A DNA stretch of 37,182 nt, taken from assembly GCA_021300015.1 (NCBI GenBank), contig JAJTFB010000087.1:1-37182 (forward strand), written 5' to 3'. The notes beneath the pieces are model-generated. The model was not told the origin of the DNA. It made no database searches and saw only the letters and a list, made by a program, of their open reading frames with translations. This document shows positions 1-7,863 of this stretch, in pieces. The position numbers and the translations under genes were made by a program. Positions within the stretch are counted from its first letter, which is position 1; each line of letters begins with the position of its first letter. The DNA is from Pirellula sp. (lineage in GTDB: Bacteria; Planctomycetota; Planctomycetia; Pirellulales; Pirellulaceae).

Positions 1-2
1 AC

Positions 3-1175
3 GCGTTCCGACAAAACCTTCCCTACGATCAATTCGTTCGAGGAATCCTGACGGCCCGAGGCAGCAACTGGAAAAACGGTGCTGTGACGATCTTTCGAGA
101 TCGTCGCGAACCGGCTGAAATCGTAACGATGGCCAGCCAACTGTTCCTAGGTATCCGTCTGGATTGCGCTAAATGCCACCAGCATCCCTTCGAAGTCTAC
201 GGACAACATGACTTCTACTCCTTCGCAGCTTTCTTTTCCCGCGTCGGATTCAAGGGCACCGGCCTGTCTCCCCCCATCTCCGGCGGCGAAGAAACCGTCC
301 TGGTGAAATCCAGCGGCGATGTCAAACACCCTCTGACGGGCAAAGCCCTTACCCCAAAAATCCTACGCGGCTCTGAAGTCCCCATCGCCGAAGGAGATGA
401 CCCCCGAGAAAAACTCGTCGATTGGATGGTCAGTGAATCCAATCCCACATTCGCCCACGTCGCTGTCAATCGCGTTTGGGCGGAACTCTTCGGTGTCGGT
501 ATCGTCGACCCTGTCGATGATCTCCGTGCGACCAATCCTCCAAGCAACCCTCAACTCCTAGATCAACTCGCCACGCATTTTCGCAGCATCGGTTTCAATC
601 AAAAAGAGCTTCTCAGAACAATCCTCCAATCCCATACCTATGCGCTTGCGTCTGAGCCGAACGAAACGAACCGTGGCGATCACCGAAACTTCTCGCGCCA
701 CTACCGCCAACGACTTCGAGCCGAAGTCCTCGCCGATGCGATCTGCGATATCACCGAAACAACCCAGCCTTACTCTGGCTCGCCCAACGGTACCCGCGCG
801 ATGCAACTCTGGACCGTTCGTACCGAATCGGAACTCCTCGATGCTTTCGGCCGTCCTGACCCCAACCAAGATCCACCCTGCGAACGGATCCCCGAATCGA
901 CCGTCGTCCAAGCCCTCCATCTGATGAACGCTCCTGCGATCGCCTCGAAAATCACCGACGAAAACGGCCGTGCCAAACGCCTAGCCAGCTCCGAAATGCC
1001 CCCTGAAAAAATCCTCGAAGAACTCTATTTGGCAACCTTTTCCCGTTTTCCCGAAGCTACCGAACTTTCCGATCTAGCCAGCGAATTCGGAAAACCCAAC
1101 AATGATCGACGAAAACTGGTCGAAGATATCCTCTGGTCGATGCTCAACTCTCCGGAATTCACTCACAAGGATTGA
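3..1175 (+). CDS. DUF1549/DUF1553 planctomycete cytochrome-like protein, 5' end cut by window
   Basis: The frame is open from the first bases of the window, so only the C-terminal ~390 residues are present. Visible signatures are PYDQFVRGIL near the start and the CAKCHQHPFE segment (a CxxCH haem-type motif, fragment residues ~55-59), both typical of the DUF1549 (PSCyt2) domain. The DUF1553 (PSD1) part follows, with NRVWAELFGVGIVDPVDD, the LLDQLATHF segment and a C-terminus ending in WSMLNSPEF. The family is very abundant in planctomycetes, is normally exported, and is almost always paired with a DUF1501 protein, as here (3 bp gap). The molecular role is unproven; a cell-surface redox or polysaccharide-related function is usually inferred. 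No damage is seen in this part. Confidence 0.93.
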   Translation, partial: AFRQNLPYDQFVRGILTARGSNWKNGAVTIFRDRREPAEIVTMASQLFLGIRLDCAKCHQHPFEVYGQHDFYSFAAFFSRVGFKGTGLSPPISGGEETVLVKSSGDVKHPLTGKALTPKILRGSEVPIAEGDDPREKLVDWMVSESNPTFAHVAVNRVWAELFGVGIVDPVDDLRATNPPSNPQLLDQLATHFRSIGFNQKELLRTILQSHTYALASEPNETNRGDHRNFSRHYRQRLRAEVLADAICDITETTQPYSGSPNGTRAMQLWTVRTESELLDAFGRPDPNQDPPCERIPESTVVQALHLMNAPAIASKITDENGRAKRLASSEMPPEKILEELYLATFSRFPEATELSDLASEFGKPNNDRRKLVEDILWSMLNSPEFTHKD

Positions 1176-1178
1176 ATC

Positions 1179-2492
1179 ATGCTCCGACGTCATTGGCTCC
1201 AATTGGGTGTCGCGGGACTCGCTGGCGGTAGCTTCGCGAACCTCTTGCAACTGCGCGAAACCTGCGCCGCGAACCTCTCTGCGAACAAAAAGCCATCAAG
1301 CTGTATCTTGATCTGGATGGATGGCGGGCCAACCCACTTCGAAACCTTCGACCCAAAGCCTGAAGCTCCCGTCGAAATTCGCGGTGAATTCCAACCCATC
1401 CATACCAACGTCGCAGGTATCCAAATCTGCGAACACTTGCCACAACTTGCAAGCATCGCTAACAAATACGCGATCGTACGTTCCGTCTGCCACAACCAAG
1501 GCAACCACGGTGCAGGCAACCATTATATGATGACCGGTGCACCACCGCGAATCCCCGTCGGTTGCGGCGCATTTGTCAGCTTTCACCCAAGCCTCGGTTC
1601 GGTCGCTGCCAAAGAACGCCCCGCTCCCCACGGATTGCCCCCCTACTTCTCCATGCCGAGCATGTCCCGCTCAGGTGGCCCCAATTTCTTAGGCGCGAAA
1701 TACGCCCCGTTTGTCGTCGGCGGTGACCCCAACAACAAGCACTTCCGCGTCCGAGATGTCGAACTCCCTAGCGGCATTACCGACGATCGCTTCGGGGCCC
1801 GACGAGACCTACGCCACCTTGTCGATCGACTCCCCCGCTTCAGCGATCCTGCAACAGCCGACCCGGTCGTGGCCGTCGATGAGTTCTTCCAACAAGGAGT
1901 CGAACTGATCACAACTCCAGAAGCCCAAAAAGCATTCGATATCCAAACCGAGTCCGATGCGACTCGCGATGCCTACGGACGGAATAGCTTCGGCCAACGC
2001 GCGCTGCTCGCCCGACGACTCGTCGAAGCCGGCGTGCCATTCGTCACCCTCTACGACGGTGGATGGGATCACCACTCGGACCTCTTCGGCGCTCTGAAAA
2101 CTCGCCTGCCGTCCTGGGATCAAACCGTCGCGGCTCTGATCAACGACCTCGATCAACGCGGACTGCTCGAAACAACCATGGTCATCGCCCTAGGCGAATT
2201 CGGCCGCACCCCAAAAATCAGCACGCTGCCAGGACAAGCCAAGGCGGGACGGGACCACTGGGCCAACGCGATGTCGATCCTCTTTGCAGGCGGAGGTACC
2301 CCGGGCGGACAAGTCATCGGTGCCACCGACCGCCAAGGCCACTCGGCATGCGAACGGATCCTCTCTCCAGAAAACTTTGTCTCGACGGTCTATCTCAAAA
2401 TGGGAATCGACCCAGATAAAGTCTATTACACCCCCTCCGGACGACCAACGCACCTGGTCAGCGATCCGACCCCTATCAAAGAACTCATGTAG
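1179..2492 (+). CDS. DUF1501 family exported protein
   Basis: A 437-residue DUF1501 protein of the alkaline-phosphatase/sulfatase-like superfamily. The N-terminus (MLRRHWLQLGVAGLAGGSFA) is a Tat-like signal with a hydrophobic stretch. Family hallmarks are WMDGGPTHFETFDPKP at residues ~46-61, the CHNQGNHGAGNHYMMTG region at ~108, YDGGWDHHSD at ~293 and ALGEFGRTPKI at ~340, then a histidine (RDHWANAM) that fits a metal-site ligand. It starts 3 bp after the DUF1553 stop and ends 3 bp before the next gene, so the three genes are one transcription unit. Length is normal for the family and no lesion is seen. The substrate is unknown. Confidence 0.93.
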   Translation: MLRRHWLQLGVAGLAGGSFANLLQLRETCAANLSANKKPSSCILIWMDGGPTHFETFDPKPEAPVEIRGEFQPIHTNVAGIQICEHLPQLASIANKYAIVRSVCHNQGNHGAGNHYMMTGAPPRIPVGCGAFVSFHPSLGSVAAKERPAPHGLPPYFSMPSMSRSGGPNFLGAKYAPFVVGGDPNNKHFRVRDVELPSGITDDRFGARRDLRHLVDRLPRFSDPATADPVVAVDEFFQQGVELITTPEAQKAFDIQTESDATRDAYGRNSFGQRALLARRLVEAGVPFVTLYDGGWDHHSDLFGALKTRLPSWDQTVAALINDLDQRGLLETTMVIALGEFGRTPKISTLPGQAKAGRDHWANAMSILFAGGGTPGGQVIGATDRQGHSACERILSPENFVSTVYLKMGIDPDKVYYTPSGRPTHLVSDPTPIKELM

Positions 2493-2495
2493 TCG

Positions 2496-4115
2496 ATGCC
2501 CCACCACCAACCCCAACACGCGAGGATCGGTGTTGGTCCATGGATCGGTACCAAACTGTTCTGGATGCTAGCCGTCGGATCCGGCCTCAACGCCCAAGCC
2601 CTCGCGCAAAACCTCGATGCGGCTCGATTGCACCCAAGCGGCTCGCAACGCAACGCAACGGTCACCATCGAACTGCCCGGTAAATTTGAGAAATGGCCAG
2701 TGGCGATCTGGACCGAACCGACTCAAACGCCTCCGATCCAGTGGGCAGCTAGTGATACCCCTGGAAAGATCACCGCAAGCGTCCCCGCCGATGCAAAACT
2801 CGGACTCCATTGGGTCCGCTTGCACTCCCCCGAAAGCGTCTCGCCACTGATGCGGTTCCTTGTGAGCGATCTGCCCGGGGTCCTTGAAACCGAACCCAAC
2901 GACGCGTTTGCAAAACCCCAAGCGATCGATTCGCTACCTGCGGATATCTACGGGCTACTCCAGAAATCCGGAGACGTTGATCACTACCAAGTCAAGCTCA
3001 GCAAAGGCCAACGGCTCGTCGCAAGCGTCGAAGCGAATCGATCGCTCAAATCCCCGATGGATGCTTGCCTCGAGATCGTCGACCAACGCGGGAATATTCT
3101 CGCTCAAAACCTCGATTCCCTCGGACTCGACCCTCGTATCGTCTTCATCGCACCCCGCGATGGTCTCTTCTCGATCCGTATCTACGCTTTCCCTGAAGCC
3201 CCCGACAGCACCATCGGATACGCAGGTGGTGACAAATACCTCTACCGCATCGAATGCCTCATCGGCGATGTCGATGACTTAGCAGTAGGTTTCCAATCCC
3301 AAGCGACCCCCATCGGGGAACCGAGCCAACGCGATATGCCCACTGCGGTGCCTCTGGTGGATAACCAACGCCGCTACCTTTTTTTCGGAACGCTCGAAAC
3401 GCCCCGCGACGAAGACGTCCTGCAAATCGAAACCACCACCCCCGGATTCTGGAAAATCTCGGCGATGGCCGAATCGCTAGGTTCGCCGCTCGATCCGGTG
3501 ATCGAACTTCTCGATGGAGCCAACAAGTCACTGAGTAAACAAGGCGAATCGGGGGAGATCAAGGATCCTGTACTGATCGGCCAAATGAAAACCGCCGGTG
3601 TCTATCGCATCGCGGTGCGGGACCTTCATGGTCGCTTTGGCCCCACGTATCGATACCGTCTAGAACTCGAAAACGAGGCTCCCTTGGTCCTAGGTACGCT
3701 TGCTAATGACATCCTCCAAGGCAAACTCGACAAGCCAACGGAAATCGAAGTGACCCTAGAACGGACACACGGGTGCATCGACGAAGCAACGGTGCGATTG
3801 GTGGGACTTGGACCCGAATACACGTGCGAACCTGCGATCTCCAAAGCCAAAGAAGAGAGCGAGAAAAAGGTCGTCTTGAAAGTGACCGCAACTCCCAAAG
3901 CCGATGGCTCAGCCGCCGCGGCTTGGGCCGGCCCTGTCTGGATCGAAGTCGAGACTCAAGGCCGCAACGAAAAGCAATTGGCGAAGCCGGCCCTGTCTGG
4001 ATCGAAGTCGAGACTCAAGGCCGCAACGAAAAGCAATTGGCGAATGCAGCGAACACCAAACAACCGTACCTTTGGCTGCGTATCGCCCCGTAAAACAGTT
4101 CTTCAGTTGTTTTAG
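2496..4115 (+). CDS. PPC-domain exported protein with frameshifted C-terminus
   Basis: Third gene of the operon. The N-terminus has a signal-like hydrophobic stretch (residues ~20-38, ending AQALAQ). A pre-peptidase C-terminal (PPC) beta-sandwich starts at ETEPNDAFAKPQ (residue ~129), and a second PPC-like unit lies around residues 290-390 (RRYLFFGTLETPRDEDVLQIE). PPC proteins downstream of DUF1501 genes are typical of planctomycetes and probably act outside the cytoplasm. An exact 59-bp tandem duplication (3927-3985 and 3986-4044) shifts the frame after residue ~496, so the current protein ends in 43 unrelated residues. With one copy removed the protein would end NTKQPYLWLRIAP at 4093, which looks like the natural terminus. 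The rest of the gene is intact. Confidence 0.88.
   Translation: MPHHQPQHARIGVGPWIGTKLFWMLAVGSGLNAQALAQNLDAARLHPSGSQRNATVTIELPGKFEKWPVAIWTEPTQTPPIQWAASDTPGKITASVPADAKLGLHWVRLHSPESVSPLMRFLVSDLPGVLETEPNDAFAKPQAIDSLPADIYGLLQKSGDVDHYQVKLSKGQRLVASVEANRSLKSPMDACLEIVDQRGNILAQNLDSLGLDPRIVFIAPRDGLFSIRIYAFPEAPDSTIGYAGGDKYLYRIECLIGDVDDLAVGFQSQATPIGEPSQRDMPTAVPLVDNQRRYLFFGTLETPRDEDVLQIETTTPGFWKISAMAESLGSPLDPVIELLDGANKSLSKQGESGEIKDPVLIGQMKTAGVYRIAVRDLHGRFGPTYRYRLELENEAPLVLGTLANDILQGKLDKPTEIEVTLERTHGCIDEATVRLVGLGPEYTCEPAISKAKEESEKKVVLKVTATPKADGSAAAAWAGPVWIEVETQGRNEKQLAKPALSGSKSRLKAATKSNWRMQRTPNNRTFGCVSPRKTVLQLF
3927..4044 (+). repeat. Exact 59-bp tandem duplication inside the PPC gene
   Basis: Bases 3927-3985 and 3986-4044 are identical, both running from gccggccctg to attggcgaa. 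The unit length is not a multiple of three, so the duplication changes the reading frame. The encoded peptide GPVWIEVETQGRNEKQLA can be read in two frames, once per copy. Confidence 0.97.
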
Positions 4116-4160
4116 AAGGTATTGGCCCAAGACCTTTATTCGTCCTCAACTCACCCCTTT

Positions 4161-4476
4161 ACCGATGCGCCAGTATCGGTATTCAGCCCGGAGGGCGACA
4201 CTTCTCTTCCGGTGTGCGTAAGCCACTGGACCCAGGCATATGAAAAATTCGCTACGCAATAGTATTTTGCATTGAAAATAAAATCTAACCGACCCTCTCT
4301 GTGTCGCCCTCCGGGCTAAAGAGCAGTGTTGGGGGACTCCCTATCCGGTGGCTTACGCACACCGGCAGTTCCTATGCCGCCCTCCGGGCTAAAACCAAAC
4401 AGCCACCCTCCCGATGCGCCAGCATCGGTCTTCAGCCCAGAGGGCGACACTTCTCTGCCGGTGTGCGTAAGCCACA
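4161..4476. repeat. Cluster of dispersed AGCCCGGAGGGCG...GTGCGTAAGCCAC repeats
   Basis: This 380-bp gap (4116-4494) holds no convincing gene. It carries one repeat family in both orientations: copy A (+) 4161-4226, a half copy (-) 4303-4320, copy B (-) 4345-4393 and copy C (+) 4411-4476. The shared core is agcccggagggcg, a short spacer, then ccggtgtgcgtaagccac. A and C also share an upstream small hairpin of the form ccgatgcgcc-agNatcgg. B and C face each other and could pair into a large stem. A fifth copy lies at 22366-22413. The stretch 4240-4290 is AT-rich without recognisable content. Confidence 0.9.
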
Positions 4477-4494
4477 GGGACCGATTGCGAAAAC

Positions 4495-4603
4495 CTACTT
4501 GCTGATCTTGTAGACGATCAACTCATCTTGGTCTCGAATGTAAAGGTTGCCATCGACGATCACCGGATGTGGCCAACTCTCGCCATTGTGTGTCGCAAGC
4601 TTA
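4495..4603 (-). pseudogene. Detached C-terminal blade of the adjacent PQQ propeller gene
   Basis: Read on the minus strand in a frame offset by one from the upstream gene, this stretch encodes FKLATHNGESWPHPVIVDGN followed by LYIRDQDELIVYKISK and a stop at 4495. The WPHPVI..G.LYIRDQD pattern is the standard last blade of planctomycete PQQ-like propellers. It directly follows the premature TAA (4601-4603) of the preceding coding sequence. It is therefore the stranded 3' end of that gene, left out of frame by a deletion of roughly 40-50 codons; that size is an estimate from family lengths. Confidence 0.8.
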
Positions 4604-5620
4604 AACTCCGGTCTTCCACTCGACACAAGCCGGAAAGCCATTGTTATGGCCATGCCCCATGTACACATAGTCGCCGATCATGATCATCCCACCATGATGG
4701 TTCTGCAACTCCTTGGAGGACTTGTAGTAGATCTCCTTGACGCCCAAGGATCGATTCGCTTTAGGCGAAATTTCCAGCAGGGCCGTACCTCCATCTCCAT
4801 ACCCGGTCGAGCAAAAGACGTAGTTGCCACTGACAAGCGGAGTTGGAATGTTCGCCGTCGTATTGGCCACCCGATCGTAGTTCCAAAGCAATTCGCCTGT
4901 CGCGGCATCGTAGCTGACGATCCCATGCCCAACGAGTTGGACATACTGCTTGCGCCCCGCAGCGTTGGAGATCACAATCGAGGAATATCCCGCGCCGTCG
5001 TTGCCGCGCAATTTGCCCTCGGGCGCTTTGCCTGCCCAAATCAAATCACCAGTTTTTTTCTTCAATGCTACGACCATCGCCTTGGCTGCCCCCGGCGTGC
5101 AGAGCAACTTGTCCCCATCGATCAATGGGGATTCGCTGTACCCCCAACCCGACTCCATCTTGCCCCCGAAGTCTCCTGAGAAACTCTTCTTCCAAGCTAC
5201 CTTGCCAGTCTTGGCATCGCAGCAGACCATGACGCCATCGAAGCTCATGGCATAGACCAAACCGGTCTCTGGATCGATCGTCGGTGTCCCATTGGCCGCT
5301 CCCTTGTCATCGGTAAACGGGGTCGCCCAAACTTCGGCTCCATCCCCCGCATTGCGACAGATCAAATTGGTTTTTCCGTCGATGTTGCCGATCGTATAGA
5401 GCAGTCCCGCGTGAATCGCAAGACTTGCCATCCCCGATCCCAAACCCTTGGTCCTGTAAGAAATCGCAGGACCCTGCTCGGGCCACTGATCCATCAATCC
5501 CGACTCCTTGGCGATCCCATCGCGATTCGGACCTCGCCATTGAACCCAATCGTTGGCCGACAAAGCACCCAAGGGACTCAGGCTCAGCGCAACGAGAACC
5601 AAAGCAAATCGACGTTTCAT
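4601..5620 (-). CDS. PQQ-like beta-propeller protein, truncated at the C-terminus
   Basis: The start is placed at 5620 because it gives a clean signal peptide (MKRRFALVLVALSLSPLGAL, SAND) and the mature start WVQWRGPNRDGIAKESGL, a hallmark of the family. Further propeller motifs are GTPTIDPETGLVYAMSFDG, KTGKVAWKKSF, IDGDKLLCTPG and TGELLWNYDRVANTTANIPT. Such proteins resemble BamB or PQQ-dependent dehydrogenase propellers and are exported; the substrate is unknown. The protein runs into a stop after MGHGHNNGFPACVEWKTG, where relatives continue for about one more blade plus the closing strand. The missing end is partly recognisable just downstream in another frame. With 339 residues it is shorter than usual and may not close the propeller. 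Confidence 0.85.
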   Translation of the reverse strand: MKRRFALVLVALSLSPLGALSANDWVQWRGPNRDGIAKESGLMDQWPEQGPAISYRTKGLGSGMASLAIHAGLLYTIGNIDGKTNLICRNAGDGAEVWATPFTDDKGAANGTPTIDPETGLVYAMSFDGVMVCCDAKTGKVAWKKSFSGDFGGKMESGWGYSESPLIDGDKLLCTPGAAKAMVVALKKKTGDLIWAGKAPEGKLRGNDGAGYSSIVISNAAGRKQYVQLVGHGIVSYDAATGELLWNYDRVANTTANIPTPLVSGNYVFCSTGYGDGGTALLEISPKANRSLGVKEIYYKSSKELQNHHGGMIMIGDYVYMGHGHNNGFPACVEWKTGV

Positions 5621-5723
5621 AAGACAATTTCCAGGGGTAGATTCACTAGGATAGGACCGAATCGAATGCGTCCATCCGATGGACGCCAAAACCGAATTGT
5701 AACCGACAGCCAACGCGGTTGCA

Positions 5724-6752
5724 CTAAGCAGCACGCAGCCGGAGCGGACCGGCCCCGTGCGGATCGTCGCAGTACGCCAATCGATCGGCAAGTGCTGTCT
5801 GGCTCGCTAGGGTATCGCAAGCCTCCGTCACGTCGTCGACTTGGATCGAGAGCATCGGGCGATGGTCCGATTTGCGATTCGAACGCTCTTGCTCGCTGAG
5901 ACTGTTCCACTCGGCCAACTCCAGCAGATTCGTCGGGGGCATCATCCTGGCCCAAGAATCCGATGCACCGACCACCGCTTGAGCGATCTTGCCTTCCTCT
6001 TGGCCTCCCCAAGCGATCCAGGATTGCAATCCCCAACGTTCCCCAAGATGCCTGGCAACCGCTGCATAACGCTCCGCTGGCCAAATCTTCGATGGCCACC
6101 CCGCCCCGACATTGATCATCCCCCAATGCTCGGGAACGGCCAACTCACGAAATTGTGCATCGACACTCGCGATGGCCTGGATATCTCGGGGGACTCGGTA
6201 CGAGACCTCCGGAGTTTCGATGCCCAAGGGCTTGAGTAGTTCGAGCCCTCGGAGAACCACCTGGTCATGCTCGGGCTTGACCAAATGATTGTTGAGCCAA
6301 GTACTAAACTCGCGGCCTTCGAACTCCGAGCAGCACAACCCGATCCTGCGCGCAGCGCCCGAGTACCTTGCGATCCAAGCGCTCTTGGTCAGCCCCTGCG
6401 CGTCGATCGCCGTATCGGGCTTCCACCGACGGATCGATTGGAGGAACTTCCAATAAGCCCTCGGCGATGCCGTCTGATCCTTCGATAACACAAACAGCTC
6501 GTCGAGGTCCTCATGCCCCCGAAGCAAATCGGAGGCTCCTTTTCCAACCACCCAAGCGATCTTCGATGCCGGGAAACGGTCTCGAAGAGCGCACAGGACC
6601 GGCAGCGTGAGGATCGTGTCCCCGACGGCCGAGAGCCGAACGATCAGGATTCGCTCGGGATCCGATCGCTGCTTCAATGGCCGCTTATTCAATGACTGCG
6701 GTTTCAATGGCTGCTTGTTCAATAAAGGACCGGTTATTGGATTGGCCATCAT
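5724..6752 (-). CDS. Glycosyltransferase family 9 (heptosyltransferase-like), internally deleted
   Basis: The N-terminal GT9 fold is clear: RILIVRLSAVGDTILTLPVL at residues ~34-53, the VVGKGASDLL segment, DAQGLTKSAWIARYSGA at ~117, and later NVGAGWPSKIWPAERYAAVA with AWGGQEEG. GT9 enzymes transfer ADP-heptose or similar sugars onto lipopolysaccharide cores at the inner membrane. The usual donor-binding segment with the GPLHLA-type motif is absent: the sequence jumps from PPTNLLELAEW to a C-terminal tail (MLSIQVDDVTEACDTL) that normally follows ~50-60 residues later. The jump keeps the frame. Residues 1-33 form a degenerate five-residue repeat extension encoded by 15-bp repeats; a start near residue 30 is possible. 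Catalytic activity is doubtful. Confidence 0.85.
   Translation of the reverse strand: MMANPITGPLLNKQPLKPQSLNKRPLKQRSDPERILIVRLSAVGDTILTLPVLCALRDRFPASKIAWVVGKGASDLLRGHEDLDELFVLSKDQTASPRAYWKFLQSIRRWKPDTAIDAQGLTKSAWIARYSGAARRIGLCCSEFEGREFSTWLNNHLVKPEHDQVVLRGLELLKPLGIETPEVSYRVPRDIQAIASVDAQFRELAVPEHWGMINVGAGWPSKIWPAERYAAVARHLGERWGLQSWIAWGGQEEGKIAQAVVGASDSWARMMPPTNLLELAEWNSLSEQERSNRKSDHRPMLSIQVDDVTEACDTLASQTALADRLAYCDDPHGAGPLRLRAA
6673..6724 (-). repeat. 15-bp degenerate tandem repeat in the GT9 N-terminus
   Basis: Units starting ttcaat occur at 6673, 6688, 6703 and (partial) 6718. On the coding (minus) strand they give five-residue units NKQPL, KPQSL, NKRPL, KQRS, all in frame with the glycosyltransferase. 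Confidence 0.8.
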
Positions 6753-6775
6753 CGGCTATTTAGGCAATTCGCAGG

Positions 6776-7678
6776 TTAAAAAAAGCATTTCGTGCAATTG
6801 CTGCACAATGGGATCTCGCTTTGACGGCTCTCGCGATGGAGCTTGCGGAGCTCGTTATAGCGAGCGTTGTTCCAGATATCGAGCATCGGAGCGTCCATGA
6901 CGTTTCCAAGAACTTCTTTGGCGCTGTAGTCCAAGCAGCACAGGGCCACATCGCCATTGACCAAGACCGTCATCGTGCGCCATAAGCGATCGCAGGGCTT
7001 GCGAACCCGCTGTTGCTCGGCGTCGCCCAGTGCGCCACCCCAATTGTGGATATGGGTAAAGTCGATGTGATCGACCACTCCGTCGAGCATCTCTTCGGTC
7101 TGCTTGCGATTCGAGGTTTGGCAAGTTGCAGCGACAATAATCGGCGTCTTCATCTTGGCCTCGTCCCGCAATTTGCGAAAGGCCTTGACGTTCTCGACAA
7201 CCTTCGAGTGGTCCAATCCGATGCGAAGCTTGTTGAACTCCTGGGAGTCCGATCCATCGATGCTGATTTTGACCTCATCGAGCCCACTATGCAGGATCCG
7301 CTGGGCAACATCCCCCTTGAGCAAATCCCCATTGGTGAAAATTTTTACACGCGGAATCCCCTGATCCTTGCAGTACGTGATCCGATCGGCCAATTGCTTA
7401 TCGATCAGTGGCTCGCCGTAACCGTGCAGATGGACCAAGCGTGTGCCACCCTCGACACACTGCTTGACGACCGCTTCAAAGACATCCTGCTTCATGTTGG
7501 CCTTCGCACGACCAATGGTCGATCGAGGGCAAAACACGCAGTCTGCCTGGCAGTGATTCGTCGTTTCAATCCGAACCGTCTTAGGAAACGACTGACGCAA
7601 AAGCGTCATCGTATCGGCGATTACATACGAGGCGACCGAACCGACGGTGCCGATAAACGATTGTCCAAAAGCGGTCAT
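6776..7678 (-). CDS. Radical SAM protein with SPASM-type C-terminus
   Basis: A 300-residue radical SAM enzyme. The CxxxCxxC cluster is CQADCVFC (C43, C47, C50). HLHGYGEPLID follows as the GGE-like SAM-binding strand, then KIFTNGDLL and VKISIDGSD. The C-terminal part has the cysteines of a SPASM/twitch domain: PCDRLW, VALCCLDY and the terminal CSNCTKC (C292, C295, C298), which would bind one or two auxiliary Fe-S clusters. The substrate cannot be told from sequence. It lies 23 bp upstream of the GT9 gene on the same strand, suggesting co-transcription and a possible role in cell-envelope or glycan modification (inference). An alternative start is the Met at 7609. Confidence 0.9.
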   Translation of the reverse strand: MTAFGQSFIGTVGSVASYVIADTMTLLRQSFPKTVRIETTNHCQADCVFCPRSTIGRAKANMKQDVFEAVVKQCVEGGTRLVHLHGYGEPLIDKQLADRITYCKDQGIPRVKIFTNGDLLKGDVAQRILHSGLDEVKISIDGSDSQEFNKLRIGLDHSKVVENVKAFRKLRDEAKMKTPIIVAATCQTSNRKQTEEMLDGVVDHIDFTHIHNWGGALGDAEQQRVRKPCDRLWRTMTVLVNGDVALCCLDYSAKEVLGNVMDAPMLDIWNNARYNELRKLHRESRQSEIPLCSNCTKCFF

Positions 7679-7863
7679 GTCGAATCCTTTGACACGAATT
7701 TTTGTAGGGGTAGGTTGTCAGGCGAATTCCTCAGACGAAAATCCATTTCTCGTCCTAATCCAAGCTAGCCACTGGTAGATTAGCGAATCTGGAAACTCTG
7801 AGTCAACGGAGAAATACCCAGCAAATCCCACTGCCGCAAATTGGCCGATCCTATTGCCCGATC

